Source: Pseudofrankia sp. DC12
GTDB taxonomy: Bacteria; Actinomycetota; Actinomycetes; Frankiales; Frankiaceae
Direction of reading: 5' to 3'
Assembly: GCF_000966285.1 (NCBI RefSeq)
Contig: NZ_KQ031391.1
Coordinates: 4,884,383-4,948,382, forward strand
Length of the DNA: 64,000 nucleotides
The notes beneath the pieces are model-generated. The model did not search any database. It was not told the origin of the DNA and saw only the letters and a list, made by a program, of their open reading frames with translations. The position numbers and the translations under genes were made by a program. This document shows, piece after piece, positions 18,106 to 27,051 of this stretch (position 1 is its first letter; every line of letters starts with the position of its first letter).

Positions 18106-18157
18106 ACTGGTACGCCTCCGTGCAGTTGAGGGCTGGCCGGGGTGAGAGACGGCTAGA

Positions 18158-18940
18158 TCAAGGCATCGCGCGACCGCCGCCGTCGGAGGGCTCACAGGAG
18201 ACGCGTCGGCCGATGCGGATGATCTCGGCCAGATAGACCTCCGTCAGCCGGTCAAGTTCGTCAGGGTGTGGGCGCTCCAGTAGCGCGATCACGGCCTGGT
18301 GCACGACGGGCGCGAACGTGGCGATGCCCCGCTGGGCGCAGGCGCGGTCCGCGGTCGCAATCAGATGCGAGTTGCACAGCACCAGGTCGTAGCGGTCCCG
18401 GTCGGTGAACAGGTCGAATCCGCGGCGGCGGTGCAACGAGTCGCGCGTGTGCTCGTCCTTCTCCCGGCACAGCGCCGCGCAAGCAGGCAACGACAGACGG
18501 GTGCGGGTTTGGGACACCAGGCACTTACGCGCCCGCGACGCAGGATCCGACTCGATCCAAAGCCGGACGATCGGATCAGGAGCGATCCAGGCCAGCGCCC
18601 ACGTGTCGAACACCGTGCGCTGCCGGCTGGCCGCGAGTTCCAGCAGGCGCCGGTCCAGCTCGTCGTCCGCGGCGCCGTCCTCCCGGGCCGCCTGGATCTC
18701 GTCGTACCGCTGAAACCACGCGTCGCCGGCGGCGACGTCCAGCCGAAGAATCTCCAGCATCACCTCGGTCGCCGACACATAGTCATAGCCCAGCTCGCGG
18801 GCTAACAGCCGCGCGTGCGTCGTCTTGCCTGCCGCTGTCAGACCTGCGAACGCCACATTCACGCCGGAGACCTGAGCCCCATTGGGCGTAGCGCCTGACT
18901 CGACCGGGTGCGCGTTGCCCAGGTCGGCCCGGCCAGTCAC
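18158..18940 (-). CDS. P-loop nucleoside/nucleotide kinase-like protein
   Basis: Up to 260 aa. Walker A is 'AFAGLTAAGKTTHARLLARE' near residue 30, followed by 'GYDYVSATEVM', which has the layout of cytidylate/adenylate kinase-like enzymes. 'RTVFDTWALAWIAPDPIVRL' occupies the Walker B/DR position, and an Arg-rich lid ('ESDPASRARKCLVSQTRTRL') follows. GTG 18940 is the longest start; GTG codons near 18862 just before the P-loop are possible alternatives. First gene of the operon kinase, radical SAM, glycosylase-like, MazG-like. Its substrate is unknown. Confidence 0.8.
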   Translation of the reverse strand: MTGRADLGNAHPVESGATPNGAQVSGVNVAFAGLTAAGKTTHARLLARELGYDYVSATEVMLEILRLDVAAGDAWFQRYDEIQAAREDGAADDELDRRLLELAASRQRTVFDTWALAWIAPDPIVRLWIESDPASRARKCLVSQTRTRLSLPACAALCREKDEHTRDSLHRRRGFDLFTDRDRYDLVLCNSHLIATADRACAQRGIATFAPVVHQAVIALLERPHPDELDRLTEVYLAEIIRIGRRVSCEPSDGGGRAMP

Positions 18941-19308
18941 AGCGAGACCCCGTACCTCGACGGAGGCAGAGAGCGTCGTCGACCGCCGACCTCCTGTCGA
19001 GGCAACGCCGATCCACCGAGGTGGCCAGGCAAAGTCGAGAACGACACGGAACCCTCCCTTTCAGACGGTGGGCCGCGTTTCTCGATGGTTGCCCTGCGCG
19101 AGAGAAGGGTCTATGCCGAAAACGAGTGGTCGATATGCAAGACATGTATTGACCGCCGAACTGCCGTTCAGGTCAGATGCCCGAAGACACATCCGCGCAT
19201 TTCCACTGAGAAGGGTGGCCCGCATGGGCGAGTACCGTCCCGCCGCCCGGCGCGACGCCGTGCCTTGCTGGCCGGGCCCGACGATCGAACGGCCGCCAGG
19301 ACCAGGGC
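18941..19308. other. Intergenic, nothing certain
   Basis: Upstream region of the kinase operon. A plus-strand frame from 19113 (start 'MPKTSGRYARHVLTAELPF') is possible but has no family, and two other frames overlap it. Probably contains the operon promoter, which I cannot pinpoint. Confidence 0.4.
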
Positions 19309-19346
19309 ATGGACGCGGCGCTGGACCGGCCACTAATCGGGCCACT

Positions 19347-20387
19347 GAGCCTTTCCCTGCAACCGACCGTCACCCTGGGTGAGTATCAATAGTGTGATCG
19401 TGTGTTGGTCGTCAGGTGGTCCTCTGGTACTCGGTGTGGAGGATGACGAGGGACGCTTTCGCGACCAGCCCGATCTTCCAGGGGTCGATCGTGACGTTGC
19501 GGAGCAGGCGGAAGGTGACCTTGAGCAGCGCGTTCGCGCGCTCCCCGACCGCCCGCAGGGCGTAGTGGATGCGGTTGTGCAGTTTCTGTTCGGCGGTCAG
19601 CTCCCCGCCCTTCGGCTTCTTGAACGGGACCGCGAACTGCCCCTCCTGGGTTCCGAACGCTTCGTAGCCGCCGTCGCCGAGCACCTGCCCGCCGTCGGCG
19701 AACCACTCCTCGAAGACCTCCGGGGCGCCGGAGGCGCGCAGGGCGGTGGTGTCGTGCTCCCGGCCGGGACGGACGTCGGACACCCACAGCGGCCAGCCGT
19801 CCTCGGGACCCGAGACGACTTGCACGTTCGCGCCGTGGTTCTTGATTTTTCCTGACCACCACAGGTCCACGCCCTTCGTCGGGCCGGGGACGGTCACCCG
19901 GTCGGTCTCGATCACCGTCCCGTCGACGATCACGTGGTCGTAGCCGGCGAACTTCGCGGCGATCAGTGCGTTGCGCAGGTCAGGGGCCTGCCAGGCCAGG
20001 ACTGCGAGGCCCTCGTGCAGGTAGCGGTAGCCCACCGACTTGCCGATGTTGTTGTCCCGACACAGCCGGATGACCGGGGTTCCGTCACAGAACCAGCGCA
20101 GGACGAACACGGCCTGCTCCCATGGAGACAGGGCGCGGGTCCCGCTCCGCGTACCGATCCGCCTACGTTCCGCAATCAGGAGCGTGGCAAGGCGGACGAC
20201 CGTGTGATCGCTCAGGGGCAGGACGCTCGTGTATGTGACACTCATGAGGACGCGGGGCTCCGGCGGAAGTGATCTGTGAGAGGACTACTTCCTACCGGTT
20301 GCCCCGCGTTTCGTCGTCGGCGACCCAGCCGTCGATCACGACCCGTGATGATTACCTAGCGTGACGGGTCGTTGCAGGGAAAGGCTC
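19347..20387 (-). mobile_element. IS5-family insertion sequence, complete
   Basis: 1041 bp. The termini are imperfect inverted repeats starting GAGCCTTTCCCTGCAAC at both ends; similarity extends about 42 bp. The 3-bp target duplication ACT flanks it at 19344-19346 and 20388-20390. Removing the element and one ACT restores an open reading frame through the junction (see the small gene at 20416). Confidence 0.92.
19412..20245 (-). CDS. IS5-family DDE transposase
   Basis: 277 aa. N-terminal HTH-like region ('ALSPWEQAVFVLRWFCDGTP'), then the DDE core: 'HVIVDGTVIETDRV' (D), 'GQVLGDGGYEAFG' (D) and 'HYALRAVGERANALLKVTFR' (E). Full length with all catalytic residues. The gene spans most of the element between intact ends, so recent transposition is plausible. 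Confidence 0.93.
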   Translation of the reverse strand: MSVTYTSVLPLSDHTVVRLATLLIAERRRIGTRSGTRALSPWEQAVFVLRWFCDGTPVIRLCRDNNIGKSVGYRYLHEGLAVLAWQAPDLRNALIAAKFAGYDHVIVDGTVIETDRVTVPGPTKGVDLWWSGKIKNHGANVQVVSGPEDGWPLWVSDVRPGREHDTTALRASGAPEVFEEWFADGGQVLGDGGYEAFGTQEGQFAVPFKKPKGGELTAEQKLHNRIHYALRAVGERANALLKVTFRLLRNVTIDPWKIGLVAKASLVILHTEYQRTT

Positions 20388-20415
20388 ACTGACCGCTGGG
20401 CGCCGAACGGCGACG

Positions 20416-20733
20416 ATGAAGATGCCTGAGGACGTGACGGGCGTTGACCCACAGATCGGGTCGTTCAAGCGACTGCGGGCCACCGCGCTTCGCGCCCTCA
20501 ACACCCATCTCGATGCCGATGGCAGATGCGCCGACTGCGGCGGCACCTGGCCCTGCACGATCGTGCTCCTCGCAGACAACTGCCTCGACCTCGTCGACGA
20601 CATTCCGCCTGTCGAGGCGTTTGCAGCTAGCCCGAAGGGTCTGCTTGCCACGCCGCGACTGCCCGCCCTCGCAGGGCCCAGCCGGAGCGCCGCGGCAGCC
20701 TACGACTTCGCGACTACCTCACCCGGACGGTGA
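20416..20733 (+). CDS. Small hypothetical protein with CxxC, 5' end displaced by IS5
   Basis: 105 aa from ATG 20416; 'LNTHLDADGRCADCGGTWPC' contains a Cys-x-x-Cys pair plus a third Cys. This is typical of small actinobacterial proteins found beside XRE regulators. No further domain. If the IS5 element and one ACT are removed, the frame is open back to an ATG at 19309, adding 21 residues ('MDAALDRPLIGPLTAGRRTA'). The original protein was therefore probably longer and the present start is a fallback. No clear ribosome-binding site precedes 20416. Confidence 0.5.
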   Translation: MKMPEDVTGVDPQIGSFKRLRATALRALNTHLDADGRCADCGGTWPCTIVLLADNCLDLVDDIPPVEAFAASPKGLLATPRLPALAGPSRSAAAAYDFATTSPGR

Positions 20734-20991
20734 CCGTCGCCCCGCAGGGAGAACACCACACCACGACGGCGATCTCACCGAGCCGACCATAACGCCGCCA
20801 AGACCAACACCTATTTGATCCACGTCTGTTCACCGCGAGCCTAAACGTCAATATAAAATCGATGTTCAGGCTCTTGTGATCATTTAATATCAGGGATATC
20901 GGACGGTGGATTGACGCTGAGCCGTCGGGGCCGGGCTGTTTCAACACGTCGCCGCAGTGAGCACCTTCTCAACGAATCCAGCGCCCATCGT

Positions 20992-21250
20992 AACTGGTCA
21001 GGTATGAATGGTCGGCGTGTCGGCCCGGTGGTGATGGCGTTTAGCCCATAATAGGGGTATGGGGCGGCCGAGTTACGACGAGCTTGCGGCTTTGGTTGTC
21101 GCGCAGGCAACGATTATCGCCGATCAGGCCGCCCGGATTGAAGTGTTGAAATCGCAGGTTGAGGCGTTAACCGGGCGGATCGCTGAACTGGAAGCCCGGT
21201 TGGCCGCGACGTCGAAGAACTGGTCGAGGACTCCGTCATCGGATGGGTCG
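20992..21250 (+). mobile_element. IS66-family remnant (transposase N-terminus only)
   Basis: Begins with the same terminal repeat GTAACTGGTCAGGT (20992-21005) as the complete IS66 element at 9074-10599. A transposase start at 21059 follows: 'MGRPSYDELAALVVAQATII', then the coiled coil and a degraded 'NWSRTPSSDG' where the intact copy has NSSKPPSSDG. After about residue 60 similarity ends, and the frame stops at 21370. No right end is visible. Not a recent copy of the 9-kb element: many residues differ. Confidence 0.8.
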
Positions 21251-21752
21251 CGGTGCGGAGCCGGGAGCGGCTGCATCGGTCGTCGCTCGGGCGATGGCCG
21301 CGCTTCAGGAGGCCGGAGTGGCTGGGCCGACACGCATCCCTTGGGGTGGCTGATGGCTGATGGCCGGTGATCGGGCGCTTGAGATGTTCGCGCGTCGGCT
21401 GATGGAGTTTGTCCGAGATCCTGCGATTGCGTCGTGTGATGCGCTGACGCAGAGTTCTGTCCTGCGATAACGGCGACAACTCGAACGACAGCTGCTCCAC
21501 CGGCGACTCTGACACCGGCGCGCTACTCGCCATGGTCGCTTTCATCCCCGGCGGTACCCCCATCGGCGACGCCATATGCGCCGCGGAAGACGCCGAGTCG
21601 CCGGCACTTGGCCGGGCAGTTAGAAACGGTCACCTGGCTGGGCAAACGCACCCACGAACCGGTGTTCCGTTGACGAGAATGGCTTCCCGGACTTCTCCGC
21701 GTGGCGTCACCCTGAGGTCCCAGACGTACGAATAGGGCTCACCGGCGACCGC

Positions 21753-21761
21753 GGTAAGAAC
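21753..21761. repeat. ISAs1 target-site duplication, left
   Basis: GGTAAGAAC, identical to 23298-23306 on the other side of the element. It is in frame as Gly-Lys-Asn of the toxin gene. Confidence 0.95.
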
Positions 21762-23297
21762 CAGGGCCAAGGGAAGATCACTCCAGGTAGCGAACTATCG
21801 CTCTGAGTAATCGTCACGATCAAGCTCTCGGTCCAGGTTTCGACGGGTCTCGCGGGTGCAGTTCCTTCCGGCCGGAATCTCGCCGCCCGCGCTTCCGAGC
21901 TATCGGAAATGACGCCATCGGCAGCTACGAATGCCTACCCGAAAATCCGCCGCTGTGCGCCCAGTCGCCATGGCCGTTGAATTGACGAAAACAAGAGCCG
22001 CCGTTGCGAAACGACGGCCTCCTGATCGGGACAATGAGAGTGCGAACAAACAATCCCCCGAGACAGAAGGCCGCCAAGTGTCATCATGCCAGACCGGCGC
22101 CGCTTTGTCGAGCGGCCTTGACAACGCCGGCAAAGAAAAAATCGGTCGACTTCTTGCCATGCTGCGTCTTGTGAAGGATTTCCGCGACGCCCGGGGCCGG
22201 GTTTACGACCTCGAGTTCGTGCTTGCCACGGCGACCGTCGCGACGCTCGCTGGCGCCACGTGTTACCGCGAGATCGGAAGCGAGGCGGCCGACCTCTCCC
22301 AAGGGCTCCTCGCCGCACTCGGCGCGCCCTACGGCTATTTTCGGGGCTGCTACACCGTTCCCTGCGAATCCACCATCCGCGAGACCCTCAAAGGAGTCAA
22401 CTCGCATGTGCTGGACCTGGTCGTCGGCACCTGGCTGCACGAACAAGCGACCCGCGATCACAACGGCGATCTGGTGATCGCCCTGGACGGTAAGGTCTTG
22501 CGCGGCGCTTGGAGCACGGAGAACCAGCAGTTCACGCTGTTCTCTGCCATGACTCACAACCAGGGGGTCGTCATCGCCCAGACCAAGGTCCCCGCGGATA
22601 CCAACGAGATCACCCAGGTCGCGAACCTACTCAAAAACATCAAACACGAGCGCGGCCGAACCGTCATCACCGCAGACGCCGCGCACACGCAGGTCAAAAC
22701 CGCGATCCTACTCTGGAAAAAACGAATCGACTACGTGTTCACTGTCAAGGGGAACCAGCCGAAGCTCTTCCAGCAAATCTTCGATCGCCTCCTGCCGGTT
22801 ATTCAGAAAACACCGGGGCATGAGGTCGAGGAATGCTCCCGCGGAAGTATCAAGCGCTGGACGACTTGGACGCGACCCGTGGATGACATCCGTTTCCCAC
22901 GGGCCCGAACAATAGCCGTCATCTGCCGCGAAGAATTCGATCTCACCGGCGCCCGTCTCAGCAAGGAATACGCCTTCATTGTCACCAGCCTGCGCGGTGA
23001 GCGCGCCGCTCCGGACGCTATCCACACCCACGTCCGAATGCACTGGGGCATAGAGAACCGTGTCCATTACGTCCGCGACACCACCTGGCGGGAAGATGCC
23101 TGCCAAGCCCACCAAGAAAACGGCCCGCACAATCTCGCGATCCTCCGCAATCTCGCGCTCGGCCTACTACGCCTCCACGGCGTCACCAAGATCAAGGAAA
23201 CTGTGCAGGAGATTGGCCGCGACCGTAATAGAGCCGTCCAGTACCTCGCTACCTAGCGTAGCCGATCAACACGCAGTGCGATCTTCGCGAGGCCCTG
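21762..23297 (+). mobile_element. ISAs1-family insertion sequence, complete
   Basis: 1536 bp. Ends: CAGGGCCAAGGGAAGATCAC on the left, and CAGGGCCTCGCGAAGATCGC as the complement of the right end (16 of 20 match). A 9-bp target duplication GGTAAGAAC lies on both sides. It carries one intact transposase gene and interrupts the WHH toxin gene in the middle of its nuclease domain. Confidence 0.95.
21931..23256 (+). CDS. ISAs1-family transposase
   Basis: 441 aa at most; the first ~70 residues are variable and an internal start is possible. Core features: 'LRLVKDFRDARGRVYDLEFV' (DDE_Tnp_1-associated N-terminal domain), 'LVIALDGKVLRGAW' (first D), 'TVITADAAHTQVKTA' (second D), 'DYVFTVKGNQPKLFQ', 'HWGIENRVHYVRDTTWREDA' (E) and 'NLAILRNLALGLLRLHG' at the end. 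Complete and apparently functional. Confidence 0.95.
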   Translation: MPTRKSAAVRPVAMAVELTKTRAAVAKRRPPDRDNESANKQSPETEGRQVSSCQTGAALSSGLDNAGKEKIGRLLAMLRLVKDFRDARGRVYDLEFVLATATVATLAGATCYREIGSEAADLSQGLLAALGAPYGYFRGCYTVPCESTIRETLKGVNSHVLDLVVGTWLHEQATRDHNGDLVIALDGKVLRGAWSTENQQFTLFSAMTHNQGVVIAQTKVPADTNEITQVANLLKNIKHERGRTVITADAAHTQVKTAILLWKKRIDYVFTVKGNQPKLFQQIFDRLLPVIQKTPGHEVEECSRGSIKRWTTWTRPVDDIRFPRARTIAVICREEFDLTGARLSKEYAFIVTSLRGERAAPDAIHTHVRMHWGIENRVHYVRDTTWREDACQAHQENGPHNLAILRNLALGLLRLHGVTKIKETVQEIGRDRNRAVQYLAT

Positions 23298-23455
23298 GGT
23301 AAGAACTTTGCCCTGGCGAACCAGACTGGTCTGCAGCGGACACCGCAAGGCTATCCTTGGCATCACCATCAGGATCCGGGACTGATGCAGCTCGTCGAGA
23401 GCGGTGTCCACAGCCGGACTGGTCACACTGGGGGCTTCTCGCGTGGGGGTTCGTG

Positions 23456-23941
23456 ATGGAGGATTTCTTCCAGGACGATGACTACTACACGGGACCACCA
23501 CTTTGCGATGACCTGATCGCAGCAGCTCAGTCGGCCGTAGGTTTTGTCCTTCCTCGGGTGTACGTCGATGCCCTGCGGCTTCGGAATGGCGGTATACCGA
23601 AGCGCAGATGTTTTCGGACGAGTTTCAAGACATCCTGGGCCCCGGATCACTTTGAGATTTCTGCGATTCTTGGACTCGGCGGAGAGCTAGGGATTGATTC
23701 GGTCGACTCCGGGAGCCGTGTGCTTATTGAAGAGTGGGGATACCCTGATATTGGGGTCGTAATTTGTGCCATGCCCTCGGGTGGTCATGATGCGGTGATG
23801 TTGGACTACTCTGAGTGTGGCCCGATGGGCGTACCGGGCGTGGCCTACGTCGATGAAGACCGCGCCCCCCAGCGCATCTCGAAATCATTCGAAGAATTTA
23901 TCGAGAGGCTCGATTTCTGCGCATTGCCAGGCGATCCGTGA
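23456..23941 (+). CDS. SMI1/KNR4 (SUKH) family immunity protein
   Basis: 161 aa from ATG 23456, whose A is the last base of the toxin stop (TGATG), indicating translational coupling. SUKH features: 'CDDLIAAAQSAVGFVLPRVY' (helix 1 to strand 1), 'LRLRNGGIPKRRCF', 'LIEEWGYPDIGVVICAMPSG', 'MLDYSECGPMGVPGVAYVDE' and 'SFEEFIERL' at the end. SUKH proteins neutralise diverse toxins, often WHH/HNH nucleases, by binding them in the cytoplasm. Full length and intact, although its partner toxin is destroyed. It could still protect against kin or rival toxins delivered from outside. Confidence 0.92.
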   Translation: MEDFFQDDDYYTGPPLCDDLIAAAQSAVGFVLPRVYVDALRLRNGGIPKRRCFRTSFKTSWAPDHFEISAILGLGGELGIDSVDSGSRVLIEEWGYPDIGVVICAMPSGGHDAVMLDYSECGPMGVPGVAYVDEDRAPQRISKSFEEFIERLDFCALPGDP

Positions 23942-24452
23942 CGGTTCGTAACGCAGTCGAAGGCGGCCTGCTCGGGATGACGCCGCTTGGAGAGCCGTAA
24001 CCAGCCGGCAGGCCGCCCGGGTTGAGCGACGGCATCGAGTAGCTGGTGACCGCGGTGGGCGGGGTGGTCCGGCCGGTGGCGGAGGTGTCGCCGTCGGGGG
24101 TTGGTGACTGGCAGACGATGAGCAGCAAGATGGCGGCTGGCAGGCCGATGGTCGGCAGGCCGAACACCTGCGCCAGGCGGACGGCGCGGGCATGGGGGCG
24201 TCGCCTGCGGTGACGGCCGGGTCGCCTCCGTGCCTCCGAGGCGCGCTCGGCTGGGTCGGCGTCCGCGGCTGGGTCGACGACCGCGCCGGGGCTGCTCCGG
24301 GCGTCAGGACTGGTGGGAACGAGAACCGGTTCGCTGTCTGGGCGGATACCGACCGTAGGGTCGGCCGGCCGTGCGGGCGGGTCGCCCGCCGCGGCGGATG
24401 TCAGTTCCGTCGCTGCTGGCGGCCCGGCCGTCGGGCGATTCTTCCGGCTCAC
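23898..24452 (-). CDS. Hypothetical single-pass membrane protein
   Basis: 184 aa from GTG 24452. The N-terminal ~95 residues are Pro/Ala/Asp-rich and probably disordered, ending in a basic patch ('ARRRPGRHRRRRPH'). One membrane segment follows ('VFGLPTIGLPAAILLLIV'), then a Thr/Ser/Pro-rich outer segment with 'SYSMPSLNPGGLPAGYGSPS'. The last ~15 codons overlap the 3' end of the SUKH gene on the other strand and read as Arg-rich shadow. The original C-terminal domain was therefore probably lost. Family unrecognised. Confidence 0.45.
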   Translation of the reverse strand: MSRKNRPTAGPPAATELTSAAAGDPPARPADPTVGIRPDSEPVLVPTSPDARSSPGAVVDPAADADPAERASEARRRPGRHRRRRPHARAVRLAQVFGLPTIGLPAAILLLIVCQSPTPDGDTSATGRTTPPTAVTSYSMPSLNPGGLPAGYGSPSGVIPSRPPSTALRTVTDRLAMRRNRASR

Positions 24453-25384
24453 GTTCGGTGTTCCTTCGGGGTTTCTCGAGAGGCGTCGCCTCGAGGTGCG
24501 CCCAGGCCCAGGACCGGTTGGGAGCAGGCCGGCAGGCCGGCGCGCGGCGGGCCATGACCGGCCGGTGGGTAATGGTTCGATCTGTCCGCGGAGGGCCTTC
24601 CAGCGGAGCTGCGCTACATCGGATGATCACCTCCATCGGACTCTAACGACGAGAGTCATGCCCGCGCTTCTGTCACACACAGCTACTAGTAACGATCCGG
24701 GCTGGCCGTGATCTGAATTCCAAGAGGTGAGCGGTGCGCGGGGCTTCTGCTGGAGCGGTGAAGCGCGTGGGAGAGGTCTGTGGGCGCCCATGGTGCCAGC
24801 TTGGCGGCCAATAGGCACGCGAATCCCACAGTGGATCTTCAGGTCGGATCAAATGTGCTGGTCAGCGCATCGTAGGAGATCAAGAAATGCCGACGGGCCT
24901 GGGCTGAGGCCGAGGCGGGGCCCCTGACCCAAGGCGTCAGCCCAGCCCGGCGTCCTCGCGTGGATACGTGACTGTCTGTGTTGTGAGCCTCCTGCCTTTG
25001 GCGATCTCGTCCTTCTAAATGGTTGTGCCTCGGAGGACTTGGTGCCATGCTGTCGCTCGCCGCTCCCCAGCGGCAGTCCGTCAGCCTGGGCGCCCGCTTT
25101 CTGTGTGGCGCTGCGGGCCGATGTAGTGCGTGTACAGAGCTGTACGCGGCGCCCCTCGTCATTCCTTTTCATCGCCTCTTTGTGCTGCCCTCGACTTTCG
25201 CGTTCTTCTTGATCGGGAATGTTGGTTTGTCTTCGCGTGATGAGGTTTCTATTCGATCGTGGTGAGCTGTTTGTGTGGTGCGGGTGTTTGGGGTGGTTTG
25301 TCGCCTCGGGTCGGTGCCTGTTTTGGGCTGTTCCGGGGGCTGTGGGCCGGTCAGGGGCCGGTCTGGGTGGCTGGTGGGGCGGGT
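24453..25384. other. Intergenic, no gene supported
   Basis: Over 900 bp with only short, overlapping, low-complexity frames on both strands. It is flanked by a truncated membrane gene and a broken transposase and is probably debris. Confidence 0.5.
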
Positions 25385-26715
25385 TCAGGCCGCGAGGCCG
25401 TGCTCGGTGGTGTCCCAGGCCAGGTGGAGGGTGTGGATTTCCGCGGCGGTGGGCGTGACGGGGTCAGCTGGGCGAAAACGCGCGGTGATCAGGACGCGGC
25501 GTAGCTTGCCGAGGGCGTCGGCGGTCGAGACGGTCGTCTTGGTCGTGTACCAGGGTGCGCGGGCGGTGGCGTCGGCGACGTCGGAGTCGTGGTGGCCGGC
25601 GGTGAGGTACCAGGTCAGGGTGAGGGTCTGGGCGAGCAGGGCGAACGGGACCGCGTGCCGCACGGCCTGCGCGGTGCGGGTGTGGGTCTGTCCGACGCCG
25701 AAGAGCTGCTTGGCGTCGGCGATCGCGACCTCGACCGCCCAGCGGGCGGCGTACCGCTCGGCGATCGTGGCGGGGCGGCTGAACAGGTCCGTGCTGATCA
25801 GGGCGAGCAGCGGGCGGCCGGGTTCGCGGACGAGCACGAGCTGGACGAGGCGGGGGCCGAACACCGAGTACCACAGGCAGACGGTCACCGCGACGTCGAC
25901 GGTGTGGACGCGGCCGTAGCGGGTGACGGTGGTCGGGCGGAAGTCGGCGGTGGCGGCGAGCTGGGTGATCGTGGCGAGCCGGTCGCCCTTGACGCGGGGG
26001 CGGCCTCGGCGGCCGGTGCGCGGCGGGGCCGGCGCGAACAGGGCGGCGTCGGCACGCGGTCGAGTCGTCCAGGTCACGTTGCGTGGCAGGGACTTCAGCT
26101 CGCCGCCGGCGTAGGCGGAGTCCGCCACGACGTGGACCTGGCGGTCCGGGAACAGGCGGGCGAGCCGGGCCGCGGCGCGGGCGGCGAGCCACAGCCGGGA
26201 GCCGGACATGGTGCCCTTGACAACCAGGCACGCGTAGACCGGCAGGCAGATCGGCCGCGCGAAGACCGTGCCGCGCAGGACGACACCGACGATGACCCAG
26301 TTGTTGCCGAAGCCGACCGGCGTCTCGCCCTTCGCGGCGCCGTCGTGGAACCAGCCCGCGGCGAAGACCTTCCGCCCGGCGCGGTGGAAAAGGGTGGGCG
26401 GAATCAAGCGGTCATGGCGACGACGGTTATCGGCCCGGGGCCGGTGAGCAGACCGACGACGAGACGGGCCAGCGTGTCGCCGACCTCGTCGAGCGTCCAG
26501 GCGGCCTTCGCGAAGAAGTAGTGGGCCCGGTGGTGCGGGGTGTCCCGATGGCGGCCGGCGCCGACGAGCATCCCGACGACGGTGCGCCGCCCGGGCGCGG
26601 CGACCAGCCCGGTCGCCAGCATCCGGAACGCGGCGAAGCTCGGCGCGGTGAAACACGGCCGGAAGTACTCCAGCAGGACGGCGAACGACGGCGGTATCGT
26701 GACGTGCGGGAGCAT
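25385..26715 (-). pseudogene. DDE transposase gene with a frameshift (IS701/IS4-like)
   Basis: From ATG 26715 the frame reads 'MLPHVTIPPSFAVLLEYFRP' and 'TAPSFAAFRMLATGLVAAPG', and ends at a TGA near 26404 just after 'GPGPITVVAM'. The neighbouring frame continues from about 26425 with 'LFHRAGRKVFAAGWFHDGAA', 'NNWVIVGVVLRGTVFARPIC', 'VHVVADSAYAGGELKSLP' (D) and 'YAARWAVEVAIADAKQLFGV' (E) to 25385. The first catalytic Asp would lie at the break (expected VVxDDTLF). It is inactivated unless rescued by frameshifting; I see no slippery sequence. Terminal repeats were not identified. Confidence 0.7.
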
Positions 26716-27051
26716 CGGCGACCCACTCTTCGGAGTGTTGGTGTGGAAACGCCGATGCTCCCGCCACCAGCCCCGTGAGCTGGACCTTCCCCTCATCAAC
26801 ACTCCGCGTGAAGCCACGCGCGGAAACAGCCGGCGAACATGCCCACACTGAACCAGTCAAATCATCAACCTCCTTGACGACCCACAAAACCGATCATGAA
26901 AAGTGCGAAACTCGAGTGCTGCCTGAAAAGCACCCGATACTTCCCGCGGGGTCGGCTGTCAGCGCAGGTCACCGGTAACGGGCGCAGTGTCCTGGTCCGG
27001 CTCGTGGTTGCTCGGCTTTTTCGTGTTCACGTCTTGTTCGGGAGCCTTTTG
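26716..27051. other. Intergenic, leader of the RHS gene
   Basis: Nothing beyond the upstream region of the RHS-type gene. The open frame of that gene starts at 26896 but the useful ATG is 27052. Confidence 0.4.

Larger units (their letters stand above)
21460..23456 (+). pseudogene. WHH-type nuclease toxin (polymorphic toxin C-terminus), split by ISAs1
   Basis: Upstream part: 'SCDNGDNSNDSCSTGDSDTG', 'LLAMVAFIPGGTPIGDAI' and 'GHLAGQTHPRTGVP'. One missing base near 21670 shifts the frame, which continues 'DENGFPDFSAWRHPEVPDV' and 'GLTGDRGKN' to 21761, where ISAs1 is inserted. From 23298 the same frame resumes 'GKNFALANQTGLQRTPQGYP', then 'WHHHQDPGLMQLVESGVHSR' and 'TGHTGGFSRGGS', stopping at 23454-23456. 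This order (GxPDF, LTG, N..., tP.GyxWHHhqd, HTGG) is the WHH branch of the HNH/ENDO VII nuclease toxins. The stop overlaps the ATG of the SUKH immunity gene. The N-terminal delivery part is missing upstream. Confidence 0.88.

Noticed and set aside
24727-25265. Several short frames on both strands
   Set aside because: Overlapping, no consistent codon pattern or motifs.
26380-26450. Programmed frameshift in the transposase gene
   Set aside because: No A- or G-run slippery site or stimulatory structure visible and the catalytic Asp region is disrupted; treated as a lesion.
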